Of a stretch of DNA of 64,000 nucleotides, positions 54,099-61,615 are shown piece after piece. Both the position numbers and the translations under genes were made by a program. Each line of letters opens with the position of its first letter. Within the stretch, counting starts at the first letter, position 1. The stretch covers positions 3,658,001-3,722,000 of the forward strand of contig NZ_CP019893.1 of NCBI RefSeq assembly GCF_002156705.1. Reading direction: 5' to 3'. The notes under the pieces are model-generated. The model was not told where the DNA came from. It did not search any database and was given only the letters and a program-made list of their open reading frames with translations. The stretch is from Natrarchaeobaculum aegyptiacum. Its GTDB lineage: Archaea > Halobacteriota > Halobacteria > Halobacteriales > Natrialbaceae.

Positions 54099-54299
54099 CT
54101 ATGCAGGGTATTCAACGACGCCAGCGGTCTCGGCGAGGTCGTAGACCCCGGCGATGAACAGCAGCGTAGCGATCATCACGCCGCCCTCGGTGCCGACCGC
54201 ATCGAAGACGGTCCAATCTGCGAGCGCGTACGGAAGCCACAGGATCGTTGCGAGTGCGAGCAGGGCGGTGATGCCCATGCGAACTGGACTGTTTGGCAT
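54099..54299 (-). CDS. 66-residue viral membrane protein, first of structural operon
   Basis: MPNSPVRMGITALLALATIL, LPYALADWTVFDAVG, and GGVMIATLLFIAGVYDLAET: two helices. Possibly a small VP3-like internal membrane protein, but shorter than the usual VP3 (about 130 residues or more), so I keep it as unassigned. Its promoter would lie in the 115-bp gap facing the AbrB-like gene. Confidence 0.6.
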   Translation of the reverse strand: MPNSPVRMGITALLALATILWLPYALADWTVFDAVGTEGGVMIATLLFIAGVYDLAETAGVVEYPA

Positions 54300-54381
54300 A
54301 TCCGTTAGTAAGTTATCGTACCAGGGTCTAGAGGTGCCGAAAACCGTGGTGGGCCAAGGTGCAGGCGGTGACCACTGTCAC

Positions 54382-54390
54382 AACTTTTAT
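54382..54390 (+). promoter_or_regulatory. TATA box for AbrB-like regulator
   Basis: ACTTTTATACC at about 54382-54392 lies about 27 nt before ATG 54415, indicating a leaderless rightward transcript. Confidence 0.5.
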
Positions 54391-54414
54391 ACCAAGGCGG
54401 GTTGCCCGCCGGAT

Positions 54415-54603
54415 ATGGACGTGAACAAACTCAGACGACTCGATCGGCACACCTTCGGCGTGACGCTGCCGAAAGACGACCTCCGTAGCGAGGGCTTGAT
54501 TGATGAAAACGGCGAGTTGGTCGACGACCAGCACTTCTATGTCCAGCGAACCGATGATGGAGAATGGACCATCAAGCGAATCGAACAACTCGAGTTAGCC
54601 TAA
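54415..54603 (+). CDS. AbrB/SpoVT-like small DNA-binding regulator
   Basis: 62 residues: MDVNKLRRLDRHTFGVTLPK and DDLRSEGLIDENGELVDDQH match the swapped-hairpin AbrB fold as used in haloviral regulators. It is transcribed away from the structural operon and ends overlapping the convergent recombinase gene by 9 bp. A likely switch protein for structural genes or lysogeny, by inference from position. Confidence 0.7.
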   Translation: MDVNKLRRLDRHTFGVTLPKDDLRSEGLIDENGELVDDQHFYVQRTDDGEWTIKRIEQLELA

Positions 54604-55185
54604 CCACGCCACTTTTTCGCGCTCTCGCTGCTGTGCTTCCGGCGAGTAGGTCCCTCGGTAGTGTTCCAGGAACGTCTCGAGGTCGTTCCAGCCGCCCCAG
54701 TCGATCACCAGGAGTGGATCGACGTCGTCGGCCGCCAGCGCGGTGGCCCAGGTTCGGCGGAGATCGTGAAAGCCGAGATAGCGCCAGCCGTCGTCGTCGG
54801 TCTCGTCGGCCAGCTGCGCCGAAGCGGATGCGAGCCATCGCCGGAGTGAGCGCGTCGTCGAGATCTCGAGCAGTGGGGAACTGGCGGGTGCGTCGCGGAC
54901 GTCGGCCACGGTTCGGATGGTCGTTGCTAAATCACGCGGGACTGGCGTCTCGCGGAACTGGTCACCCTTCCCGTGCCAGACCCGGAGGACGGTGCCGGCG
55001 TCGGTGTCGACGACGTCCTCGGGTGAGACGTCCAGGACCTCGTGAGATCGGAGCCCGCAGCGGGCACCGAGCGAGAAGGCGAGGCGCTGCTGGGTGTTCT
55101 CGGCTGTCTCGAGCAACTGCGTTACTTCGGCCTGGCTGAGCCAGACCTTCATGTCGTCGCGGTTGGCGTGCTGTTGGAGATTCAT
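54595..55185 (-). CDS. short tyrosine recombinase (second integrase-like gene)
   Basis: 196 residues. Catalytic residues can be read: Arg in GARCGLRSHEVLDV, Lys in HGKGDQFRETPVP, HxxR in GFHDLRRTWAT, GGW and the Tyr in FLEHYRGTY. The N-terminal core-binding domain is short compared with full integrases. ATG 55185 selected (MNLQQHANRDDMKVWLS); the longer frame starts in intergenic sequence. Distinct from the integrase at the att site; could resolve genome multimers or be the relic of another element. Confidence 0.8.
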   Translation of the reverse strand: MNLQQHANRDDMKVWLSQAEVTQLLETAENTQQRLAFSLGARCGLRSHEVLDVSPEDVVDTDAGTVLRVWHGKGDQFRETPVPRDLATTIRTVADVRDAPASSPLLEISTTRSLRRWLASASAQLADETDDDGWRYLGFHDLRRTWATALAADDVDPLLVIDWGGWNDLETFLEHYRGTYSPEAQQREREKVAWLG

Positions 55186-55364
55186 GTCCGGGTTGCGAGC
55201 AAGGCGGACGGCAACCCGGTGGATAGTCAGTGTTTCGGAGGGGTCAGTAGGGAGATCGAGGCCGATCACGTCCGACTTCCCACCATTAGCGGACGGCCAG
55301 TGCGGCAACTACAGGTGCGTACTGAGCATCAGAAGGACAGAAAACCTATTACCCTTTACGAGAA

Positions 55365-55598
55365 ATGTCTCGTATGGGACAGAACATCATCGAACGAAAC
55401 TTCGTTGTGAGCTTTCTCCTTGGCTTAGGCGTCATCATGATGATGGCATTTGTCGGAGAACGGCTTGCAATTGGTCTGCTAAAATACGGGGTTCCATACG
55501 GAGAATGGATTGGTGTCGGTATCGGAGCAATTGCTGTCTTTATCGCATTTGCAGCGGTGTACACTCGCTTCGATTCAGTCTACGGAAATCGACTGTAA
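55365..55598 (+). CDS. small AT-rich membrane protein
   Basis: 77 residues with two helices (FVVSFLLGLGVIMMMAFVGE; GEWIGVGIGAIAVFIAFAAV). Lower GC than the host. Function unknown; likely an accessory gene of the provirus. Confidence 0.5.
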   Translation: MSRMGQNIIERNFVVSFLLGLGVIMMMAFVGERLAIGLLKYGVPYGEWIGVGIGAIAVFIAFAAVYTRFDSVYGNRL

Positions 55599-55690
55599 CT
55601 ATTTCTCGTTCAGTTTAGCACACGTACTGATTGCCGTGTTCTTCCCGAGATACGTTAAACCGAAACGCAGTGATCTGCTCACTACAGGTG

Positions 55691-56050
55691 TTACTGACCG
55701 TTCGGTAATTCGATAACACCTGTCCCAGTAATCCACTCGCCATTGTAATTCTCCTCGCAGTTTCGCACTCTTACACTGTAGTAGTACTTTTCCTGAGACG
55801 GTTTGTCAGGTGCGTAAAGTACTGCCTCGATAGTGACCTCTGGCTGCGGAGACTCCCATTCCCAGACAGGCGGTCTACACTGCCAAGTGATTTTCGGCGA
55901 GGGACTTGGTCTCTTGTACTCGATCTTCCACTCAGGTGACGGCCACCCCATCTTCGCTTCAGTAATATTTGCTGCTGAGGCTGTGATCCTTGTTTTACCG
56001 CCAGGTGCTATAGACGCTTTTTCTACCTCGATAGATGGTGACCGTTCCAT
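55691..56050 (-). CDS. AT-rich hypothetical protein, beta-rich
   Basis: 119 residues: ERSPSIEVEKASIAPGGKTR, ITASAANITEAKMGWPSPEW, then EKYYYSVRVRNCEENYNGEW. The strand pattern resembles an immunoglobulin-like domain. No signal peptide. Function unknown, not host-like in composition. Confidence 0.5.
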   Translation of the reverse strand: MERSPSIEVEKASIAPGGKTRITASAANITEAKMGWPSPEWKIEYKRPSPSPKITWQCRPPVWEWESPQPEVTIEAVLYAPDKPSQEKYYYSVRVRNCEENYNGEWITGTGVIELPNGQ

Positions 56051-56346
56051 GGGTTACTGAGGCAGCTACAGAAAGATATTCGTTCCCGCTAACTACGTCA
56101 CCTGTACTTACCGGAGCACGTCATCCGACTTTCCACACACGGGGTTGCGTCAGGATGTATCGGCCATCCCGGATGTATGCACCCTCGAGCCGTGGGCGGT
56201 GGGCTGGGGTGCATCAAATCGGACCCGATCGACCCGGCCACCGCCACGATCGACGCGACGGCCGACACCGACCACTTAAAAAACAGCCCGTTCAGTCACC
56301 CGAGATCGACGCGATTCGACCCCCCGTGCATACACTGGCTTAAACC
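56051..56346. other. gap before RHH gene, with short repeats
   Basis: 296 bp, no gene. GGATGTAT occurs twice (about 56152 and 56172) and ATGCACCC pairs with GGGTGCAT 24 nt later. CACTTAAAAAACAG (about 56273-56286) is an AT-rich promoter candidate facing the next gene, though far from its ATG. Confidence 0.4.
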
Positions 56347-56607
56347 ATGTCCCGACGAACCAGCCTCAAACTCACCGACGAACGTGAGCGGTTGCTTCAG
56401 CAGGCCAGCGAGATCGTGGCCGCCGACGAGTATGACGACCCACCCATGTCGGTCGTGATCGACGCTGCGCTCACGCACCTGGTGGAGAGTAGGCAGAACA
56501 TCGACGACGTCCGTGGCGATGTCGACCCGGAAACGATTCAGGCGGTCGCGAACACGTCAGTGATCGGCCTCCGCTACCGGACGAGTGTTGAAAGCAAATA
56601 TCGCTGA
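56347..56607 (+). CDS. ribbon-helix-helix-like viral regulator
   Basis: 86 residues: MSRRTSLKLTDERERLLQQA opens like an RHH strand, then PPMSVVIDAALTHLVESRQN (helix A/B). Small haloviral proteins of this type are common (DUF7386-like as I recall). Probably binds DNA. ATG 56347 directly at the strand. Confidence 0.62.
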   Translation: MSRRTSLKLTDERERLLQQASEIVAADEYDDPPMSVVIDAALTHLVESRQNIDDVRGDVDPETIQAVANTSVIGLRYRTSVESKYR

Positions 56608-56622
56608 TTCCACTTTTCTTCA

Positions 56623-56841
56623 TCAATTTCGCTCAAACCGCTCCTTTCGAACTTGCTCAAGCCGGTAGTAAAATCCCCAAACCGCCCAAATCAAAAGAAT
56701 CCCAGTTCCAATAACGATTTCCAAGCGAATCAACGGCGTGTCATAGAATTGAGTGACCACCACGGAAGCCACACACCACAGTAGAACGACGTAGAGAATT
56801 TGGTTGGTTGAACTGGGAGCCAGCCTGTCCCTAAGGGGCAT
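56623..56841 (-). CDS. 72-residue two-helix membrane protein
   Basis: MPLRDRLAPSSTNQILYVVL, then helix VVLLWCVASVVVTQFYD and RLEIVIGTGILLIWAVWGFY, charged tail. AT-rich DNA. Unknown function; lies tail to tail with the RHH gene. Confidence 0.5.
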   Translation of the reverse strand: MPLRDRLAPSSTNQILYVVLLWCVASVVVTQFYDTPLIRLEIVIGTGILLIWAVWGFYYRLEQVRKERFERN

Positions 56842-57120
56842 TGTCCGGCTTTCTCAGCCACAGCAAATAAATGACGGGGGTAGATAACGATGGCCTAGAC
56901 GTTACTTATTTGGAGTTTCGGAAACCAAAATCGCCCATGGTCCGTTTTCAGCATATCCTGATCCCAGTCGCATCCGAGGAAGATGCACGTACGACGTGTG
57001 CCGCGTTGCAACCGTATCTGGACGATATTGAACGGGTCACTGCTGTTCATGTTATCGAAAAAGCGCAGGGCGCACCCGATAAAGCACCACTCGAAAAACG
57101 CCGGAACGATGCAGCCGAAT

Positions 57121-57125
57121 ATCTT
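57121..57125. repeat. target-site duplication, left copy (ATCTT)
   Basis: ATCTT directly before the left IS end; the identical five bases follow the right end at 58516-58520. Confidence 0.88.
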
Positions 57126-58515
57126 CAGTACCTCACAAAGCGTCCCTGCCAGCTTGGACTGAAGCCGCAGTTTCATCCTGATCGGTAGTGATTGACGGGA
57201 GTTCTGACCGAAGATCGAGCAGAGTCGTCGCTGTCGGCGGCGGTCAGCCGCCGACGCGACGGCGTTGCCACTCGCAGGAAGGCTGACTTGGTCGGGCCTT
57301 AGCGGTGGAACCGATCGTCCGGTGGCCGATTTGCAGGGACGGCCCGACGCACCGCGAGGGCCGTCCATGTTGCCCGGCACAGCATCTTGATGAACTCCTT
57401 GAACGACCAGGACCAGAGGCGACGCCCGCCACGGCGGGGCGTCGCCACGTACTCCCAGTGCAAGTACCGCCAGACGTTCTGTAACAGCAAGCTCACCACA
57501 ACGTACAGCAGCCGTACTACCGGGTTTTGTGTCGTCGTTGTTGCAATACTTTGCTCGGAGAGCCGGTACGTCGCCTCGATACCGAAGCGTTTCGCGTAAT
57601 GGTATCGAGCGTCTCGTGGTGAGTTGATGAAAGGCGCGTCAGCGGCGTAGCCGTGACGCGCCACCCCGTGTTCGTCGTATCGCCCGTTTTGGTAGGTGCA
57701 GTCGATGTAGACGGGAAACTCGACGGTCCAGCTGTGACCGTCGAGTTTCGCCGTCAGATCGTGCTGGATGACGCGGCTCCAACCTTCCGAGAGTTCCTGC
57801 TTGATCGTCTGTCCCCAGCGGATGATCGGCATCACATAGGCGTGGTTGTGCGCCTGAAGCAGCGTGAGACACTTGCTATCGTAGAATTCACGGTCAAGAT
57901 AGACGGCCTTGACGCTGAGGTCAAGGCCGTCGAGAATACCGAGAAACTCGGCGAGGACGCTGCTGGCGGTGTCGCCGTCGGTGAGACGGCGCACCGCCAG
58001 CGTATAGCGCTTGTTCTGTACACGCGCGTAGAGTGTAGCATAGGCGTGGAATGCGGTAGTTCCACGTTTCGCTTCCGAATGATAGAGGCCGTCTGTGTCG
58101 TCTTCGTCACCGTAGTAGGGCCGCAGGTGGAGGTCTGCGCAGACCTCCACCTGCTCAGGAAGCACAGTGAGTACGTCCTTCTGGAGAAGCGTGTTCCCAA
58201 CTTGTTCAACCGATTCGAGGTCGAATTTCTCGCGGAGATGGTACAGAACGGTGTTTTGGTGAGGAGAGTCTTCACTGTCCTCGCAGAGTGTCGAGACCGA
58301 GGTCCCGTCGGCGCACGCGCCGACGAGGACCTCATAGATGTCTTCAGCATCGATTTGAGCATTATCGCTCAGACCGAGAGAAACTTCCTCGTCAATCGTG
58401 TTGACGAGGAAGTTAAGGAGCTGGTCCTCGTGGATTGAACCGTCTGCTTGCTGTGGGTTCTTAGGCACAACTTCAGCAAGCAGACGTCTCAACTAACCAG
58501 CTTTGTGAAGTACTG
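57126..58515. mobile_element. ISH3-family insertion sequence, 1,390 bp
   Basis: Left end CAGTACCTCACAAAGC and right end GCTTTGTGAAGTACTG are inverted repeats (15 of 16). Inside is one intact transposase on the minus strand. Length matches ISH27/ISH3 elements (about 1.39 kb as I recall) and the flanking 5-bp duplication is that family's style. Inserted into a usp gene of the provirus. Confidence 0.93.
57299..58468 (-). CDS. ISH3-family transposase
   Basis: 389 residues from GTG 58468 (TTG 58492 is an alternative). VPKNPQQADGSIHEDQLLNF start, EDIYEVLVGACADGTSVSTL, and DDE-type core with Asp in VKAVYLDREFYDSKCL and Glu likely in KRFGIEATYRLSEQ. The gene appears complete, so the IS may still be mobile. 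Confidence 0.93.
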   Translation of the reverse strand: MPKNPQQADGSIHEDQLLNFLVNTIDEEVSLGLSDNAQIDAEDIYEVLVGACADGTSVSTLCEDSEDSPHQNTVLYHLREKFDLESVEQVGNTLLQKDVLTVLPEQVEVCADLHLRPYYGDEDDTDGLYHSEAKRGTTAFHAYATLYARVQNKRYTLAVRRLTDGDTASSVLAEFLGILDGLDLSVKAVYLDREFYDSKCLTLLQAHNHAYVMPIIRWGQTIKQELSEGWSRVIQHDLTAKLDGHSWTVEFPVYIDCTYQNGRYDEHGVARHGYAADAPFINSPRDARYHYAKRFGIEATYRLSEQSIATTTTQNPVVRLLYVVVSLLLQNVWRYLHWEYVATPRRGGRRLWSWSFKEFIKMLCRATWTALAVRRAVPANRPPDDRFHR

Positions 58516-58520
58516 ATCTT
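58516..58520. repeat. target-site duplication, right copy (ATCTT)
   Basis: ATCTT directly after the right IS end, equal to 57121-57125. Confidence 0.88.
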
Positions 58521-58823
58521 GGAATTGTTGATTCGACACTCAGCAAATCCGTGGCTGTCGAGACACGGACGGTCTTTGCAGCTGGTGTTGTCCCGGGATT
58601 GTTTTCAGAAGCTGCTGATGTAGGAGCAGATGCGATCGTATTCCGACCACGAGGAGGGAGTCGCATTATTCGATTCCTCGCAGGAGATATTGCGACGAAT
58701 CTCGTTACGGACCCTGACGTTCCAGTTGTTTCCTTGCCGGAACCAAACCAATAGGGAGTGTAATGACCGGTCTGTAGACTGTGGAAATCGGCCTGCGGAG
58801 TCCCGATACGCCTCTTATTGACA

Positions 58824-59126
58824 CTACTCGAGGTCGTCCGGATCAATCTCCCCAGCAAGAAACGCTCGTCCTCGACCTGTCAAGCTGTAAATTGTCCCCT
58901 CTTTTTGGAGAAGACCGTGTTCAACGAGTAGCGGACACTCTCGAGAAACGTAGTTCCGGTCGTAATCGATATTCTTCGCGAGCCCCCTTGCTGAAATCCA
59001 AATGTCGTGTCTTTCGAAGAACCCCAGTATTTCGTAGTGTACTGGTGAAAACCAGGAGACTCGCTCGACCATTTGTTTCAGTGGTTTGCTCTCGTTCATA
59101 GGTTCATAATCGTGCACCATTGGCAT
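58824..59126 (-). CDS. PhiH1-repressor-like winged-helix protein
   Basis: 100 residues. VSWFSPVHYEILGFFERHDI, WISARGLAKNIDYDRNYVSR and LVEHGLLQKEGTIYSLTGRG with LAGEIDPDD are the PhiH1 repressor family pattern, used by haloviruses to hold lysogeny. ATG 59126 is first; ATG 59099 (MNESKPL) is an alternative. It is transcribed away from the integrase operon and has an operator-like inverted pair at its own promoter. AT-richer than the host. Confidence 0.82.
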   Translation of the reverse strand: MPMVHDYEPMNESKPLKQMVERVSWFSPVHYEILGFFERHDIWISARGLAKNIDYDRNYVSRECPLLVEHGLLQKEGTIYSLTGRGRAFLAGEIDPDDLE

Positions 59127-59137
59127 CTACTTTGTTA

Positions 59138-59168
59138 CGCTATCGTTACCAAGTAGAACACGATAACG
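59138..59168. promoter_or_regulatory. operator-like inverted pair at repressor promoter
   Basis: CGCTATCGT at 59138-59146 and ACGATAACG at 59160-59168 are inverted half-sites with one mismatch (centres 22 bp apart). An AT-rich TTTTAATAT at about 59175-59183 sits upstream as TATA box for the leftward repressor gene, so the pair spans its transcription start. Suits autoregulation. Confidence 0.45.
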
Positions 59169-59703
59169 TGAGAAGTTTTAATATCCAAGGGTGTCTCGGT
59201 GCGGGCAACGGACGCCAGACGGACCCGCCGCTGTCCGGTCGGGTCCTCGCAGAAACGCGGACCCGGTGGGGGGCACCGGCCCGCTGGCATCCGTAACCAC
59301 GCTACGGACGCATGATAAACCGCACCCTGCGGGGAGTTAAATTCCTCGTTCGACGATACGCAGTGACCACCAACCGACTTATCGGAAACGGATTTTCCGT
59401 TATCGGAAATCGCCAATTCGAGCGTCTGACGGCTCGAATCATTGGAAATCGAGACTCGAGCATTTTATCGGAAATATCGGAAACGACCCCCTCGCGCCTA
59501 AGTGGCAGTGGCGACGACAGTACAGTCGACCGACGGACAGCGGCCGCACGCGCCCGGCGCTCCTACACGACGGCGCGTGCGGTCAGTCCGTGGTCCCACG
59601 AGAGAATTCGCAAGACCATGCAGACAGTAACACGCATCTTTGGTAAGCGTATCGCTACCTGTACTAAACCCAACATCGGCCGGTTGACACGGGGTGTCGG
59701 CCG
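59169..59703. other. repressor-to-integrase control region
   Basis: 535 bp with no convincing gene. Contains a cluster of ATCGGAAA sites (59379-59483), the TATA for the repressor at the left and an inverted repeat at the integrase operon start at the right. The frames crossing it have odd Arg/Thr-rich products and are not taken as genes. Confidence 0.55.
59379..59483 (+). repeat. TTATCGGAAA iteron-like cluster
   Basis: TTATCGGAAA at 59379-59388, 59400-59409 and 59465-59474, TATCGGAAA at 59475-59483 (tandem), and a variant CATTGGAAA near 59441-59448. The first two copies are exactly 21 bp apart and enclose TTTCCG, which pairs with CGGAAA. Candidate binding sites for the integrase, an excision factor or the repressor. 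Confidence 0.6.
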
Positions 59704-59706
59704 ATG
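59674..59706. promoter_or_regulatory. inverted repeat over start of integrase operon
   Basis: CATCGGCCG (59674-59682) and CGGCCGATG (59698-59706) are perfectly inverted with a 15-nt loop; the right arm contains the ATG of the first operon gene. A hairpin here could block translation, or the site could bind an auto-regulator. Confidence 0.45.
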
Positions 59707-59928
59707 AGCCTTCCCTACGGAAGTCCAGAGGACGTCTCGACGATCGAAGCGTCCGAAGAAATCGTAGCGGCCCAAGAGGCCCGCGCCGAGTTGCTGATCG
59801 ACGGCCCGGCCCCGCCGACGTCATCGATCGTCGCGACGATGCGCGAACACGGCGTCTCCGCTTCTCGAGCGGCTCGCGGGATTCTCGGGTACGTCGACCT
59901 TGGAGAGTCCGCCGAGGTAGAAGCATGA
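59704..59928 (+). CDS. small gene of integrase operon
   Basis: 74 residues: MSLPYGSPEDVSTIEASEEI, then SSIVATMREHGVSASRAARG with DLGESAEVEA. Partly helix-turn-helix-like. SNJ2 carries two short genes with its integrase that affect recombination (as I recall); this position suggests such a partner or excision factor. Stop overlaps the next ATG (ATGA). Confidence 0.66.
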   Translation: MSLPYGSPEDVSTIEASEEIVAAQEARAELLIDGPAPPTSSIVATMREHGVSASRAARGILGYVDLGESAEVEA

Positions 59929-60047
59929 GACGGTACGAGTTTCACACCCCGACGGACCCGCCGGAGATCGTGATGGCCGAACGGCTCGAGGCCATCGCTG
60001 CCGACCTGGAGCGAATCGCCGACGCGCTCGAGGAGGGATCGGAGTGA
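59925..60047 (+). CDS. 40-residue gene of integrase operon
   Basis: MRRYEFHTPTDPPEIVMAER, then LEAIAADLERIADALEEGSE: an amphipathic, probably coiled-coil helix. ATG inside the previous stop and stop overlapping the integrase GTG (GTGA), so three genes are tightly coupled. Confidence 0.64.
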   Translation: MRRYEFHTPTDPPEIVMAERLEAIAADLERIADALEEGSE

Positions 60048-61054
60048 CCGACGATCTGCAACCGCTCTCTCCCGAGGAAGGTGTGAGCCGATTCCTCCGG
60101 CACCACCGGCCGGGAGTAAGGGAGTCGTCATATCGCAACGCGAAGCACCGCCTGTCGGTGTTTCTCGAGTGGTGCGACGAGCGGGACGTTGACAACCTAA
60201 ACGATCTCGACGGCCGCCAACTGTCCGATTTCGTCGACTGGCGACGGGTCGACGTCGCACCGATCACGCTTCAGAAACAACTCAGCAGTGTCCGGCAGGC
60301 GCTACGGTGGTGGGCCGACATTGAGGCCGTCACCGATGGGCTCGCCGAGAAGCTGCACGCGCCTGAGCTACCGGACGGGGCCGAGTCGAAAGACGTCTTT
60401 CTCGCACCAGACCGGGCGAAGAAGGCCCTCGAGTACTACGACCGGCACCACTACGGGTCTCGAAACCACGCCCTGCTGGCGCTTCTCTGGCGGACAGGAA
60501 TGCGCCGGAGCGCGGCACGGTCGATCGACGTTGACGACCTGGAGCCGGACGAGCACGCGGTAAGAATTGAGCACCGAATCGACGAAGGCACGAAGCTCAA
60601 GAACGGCGAGAACGCGAACCGCTGGGTCTATTTGGGCCCGAAGTGGTTCGCCATTCTCGAAGCCTACCGCGACAACCCGGATAGAAAAGACGTCACCGAC
60701 GAGTACGGCCGTCAGCCGCTATTTACGACGCAATTAGGCACCCGGCCCCGAGGTGACACGATCTACAAGTGGGTGATACGGGCCTTGCATCCCTGCACCT
60801 ACAGCGAGTGCCCACACGACCGGACGCCCGCCTCTTGTGAGGCTCGAGGGCAAAACGCGAGTCTCTCCAAGTGCCCGTCGGCACGATCGCCTCACGCGGT
60901 CCGGCGAGGGGCAATCACGTACCACCTCAACCAGGAGACGACCCCCGAGGTCGTGAGCGAGCGGATGGACGTCTCGCTCGAGGTCCTGTACAACCACTAC
61001 GATGCACGAACCGAGCGCGAAAAGATGGAAGTTCGTAAGAATAACCTACCATAA
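60044..61054 (+). CDS. int: tyrosine integrase of the provirus
   Basis: 336 residues. N-terminal SAM-like core-binding domain (SPEEGVSRFLRHHRPGVRES, SVFLEWCDERDVDNLNDLDG). Catalytic residues: Arg in LLWRTGMRRSAARSID, Lys in KLKNGENANRWVYL, HAVRRGAITYHL (HxxR), and Tyr in EVLYNHYDARTERE. A Cys/His stretch (HPCTYSECPHDRTPASCEAR) may bind zinc. GTG start coupled to the gene before. The right att core begins 46 bp after its stop, as in SNJ2-type integrases that do not split when integrating. Confidence 0.93.
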   Translation: MTDDLQPLSPEEGVSRFLRHHRPGVRESSYRNAKHRLSVFLEWCDERDVDNLNDLDGRQLSDFVDWRRVDVAPITLQKQLSSVRQALRWWADIEAVTDGLAEKLHAPELPDGAESKDVFLAPDRAKKALEYYDRHHYGSRNHALLALLWRTGMRRSAARSIDVDDLEPDEHAVRIEHRIDEGTKLKNGENANRWVYLGPKWFAILEAYRDNPDRKDVTDEYGRQPLFTTQLGTRPRGDTIYKWVIRALHPCTYSECPHDRTPASCEARGQNASLSKCPSARSPHAVRRGAITYHLNQETTPEVVSERMDVSLEVLYNHYDARTEREKMEVRKNNLP

Positions 61055-61100
61055 TTATGAGATATTCAATCAAAACCACCAGCCTAGTGACCAAACGTCC

Positions 61101-61116
61101 ATCCCAGCGAGTCCAT
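61101..61116. repeat. attR core
   Basis: ATCCCAGCGAGTCCAT, identical to 42470-42485. The viral attP would join CCAAACGTCC on its left with GCCGATACGG on its right. Confidence 0.9.
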
Positions 61117-61615
61117 CGGAAATAAACTCGTTTTCGAGAGTCTCGAATCCTCTACCCCCGGCATTGTCTCTCGACGGTTTTCCCGTTTCCGACTACCTCT
61201 AGAACGGGCCGTTTTCGGGGGAATTCAGTACTGGAGTTGCTGCACCCCCGTGCCGTCTTGCGGTGAATCGAGTTTTCGGGGTGGTCTGCGTGAAGTCTCT
61301 CGAGGAACTCCTGGGAGAGATCGACCGGGACGAACTCGACCGATGCGCGTGGTCTACCCCTGAGCCGCGCACCCCACGCGAGTTTGTCCGTGCGAATCGG
61401 CTCTGCCACCTCGAGAGTCGAACGATCATAACCTATCCGGGCTACCAGGGAACTGACGGTGAGATTCGTAACGCAGTCAGCGAAGGGGAACCATTTACGA
61501 AACTACACTTCGGCAGGGTACTTCTCGAGCCCGAAACGCGGTCAGGAAGACACTCAAAACTATTATGTTCCCTATTAATGATAATGTTTAACGGATCCGA
61601 TACCGAGCTAGAGAT
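61117..61615. other. gap beyond attR, possible decayed sequence
   Basis: 499 bp. A rightward frame over 61263 onward (VKSLEELLGEIDRDELDRCA ...) and a leftward one over 61152-61409 both look half-coding, but the first runs through the AT-rich promoter of the next gene; neither is called. AACTATTATGTTCCCTATTAATG near 61559-61581 is the likely promoter for 61616. Confidence 0.45.

Larger units (their letters stand above)
56937..58754 (+). pseudogene. universal stress protein gene split by insertion sequence
   Basis: The left piece 56937-57125 encodes MVRFQHILIPVASEEDARTT and on to NDAAEYL; the right piece 58521-58754 continues GIVDSTLSKSVAVETRTVFA and ADAIVFRPRGGSRIIRFLAG with stop 58754. Removing the IS and one target copy restores an exact 140-residue UspA-type protein in a single frame, including the GxxGS-like ATP region. 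It is a clear recent disruption. Its composition is more AT-rich than the host, and it lies inside the provirus. Confidence 0.9.
42470..61116. mobile_element. integrated SNJ2/betapleolipovirus-like provirus in tRNA-Ala
   Basis: The boundaries are a 16-bp direct repeat of the tRNA-Ala 3' end. Content: right-end tyrosine integrase preceded by two small genes; leftward structural block in the pleolipovirus order (spike with C-terminal anchor, small membrane protein, large membrane protein, VP8-like NTPase); rightward small-ORF/Dam/Rep block. Total 18.6 kb; without the insertion sequence about 17.2 kb, close to the size I recall for SNJ2 (about 17 kb). No capsid, portal or terminase gene is seen, fitting a pleomorphic enveloped virus. 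Whether it can still excise is unknown. Confidence 0.85.

Noticed and set aside
42470-61116. Element as a conjugative plasmid or tailed-virus prophage
   Set aside because: No VirB/VirD4-like, portal, terminase or tail genes are visible; the envelope spike and NTPase order favours a pleomorphic virus.
61114-61122. ATCGGAAA copy at attR as a viral arm site
   Set aside because: It lies on the chromosomal side of the core, so it would not be part of viral attP; probably coincidence or part of an older element.
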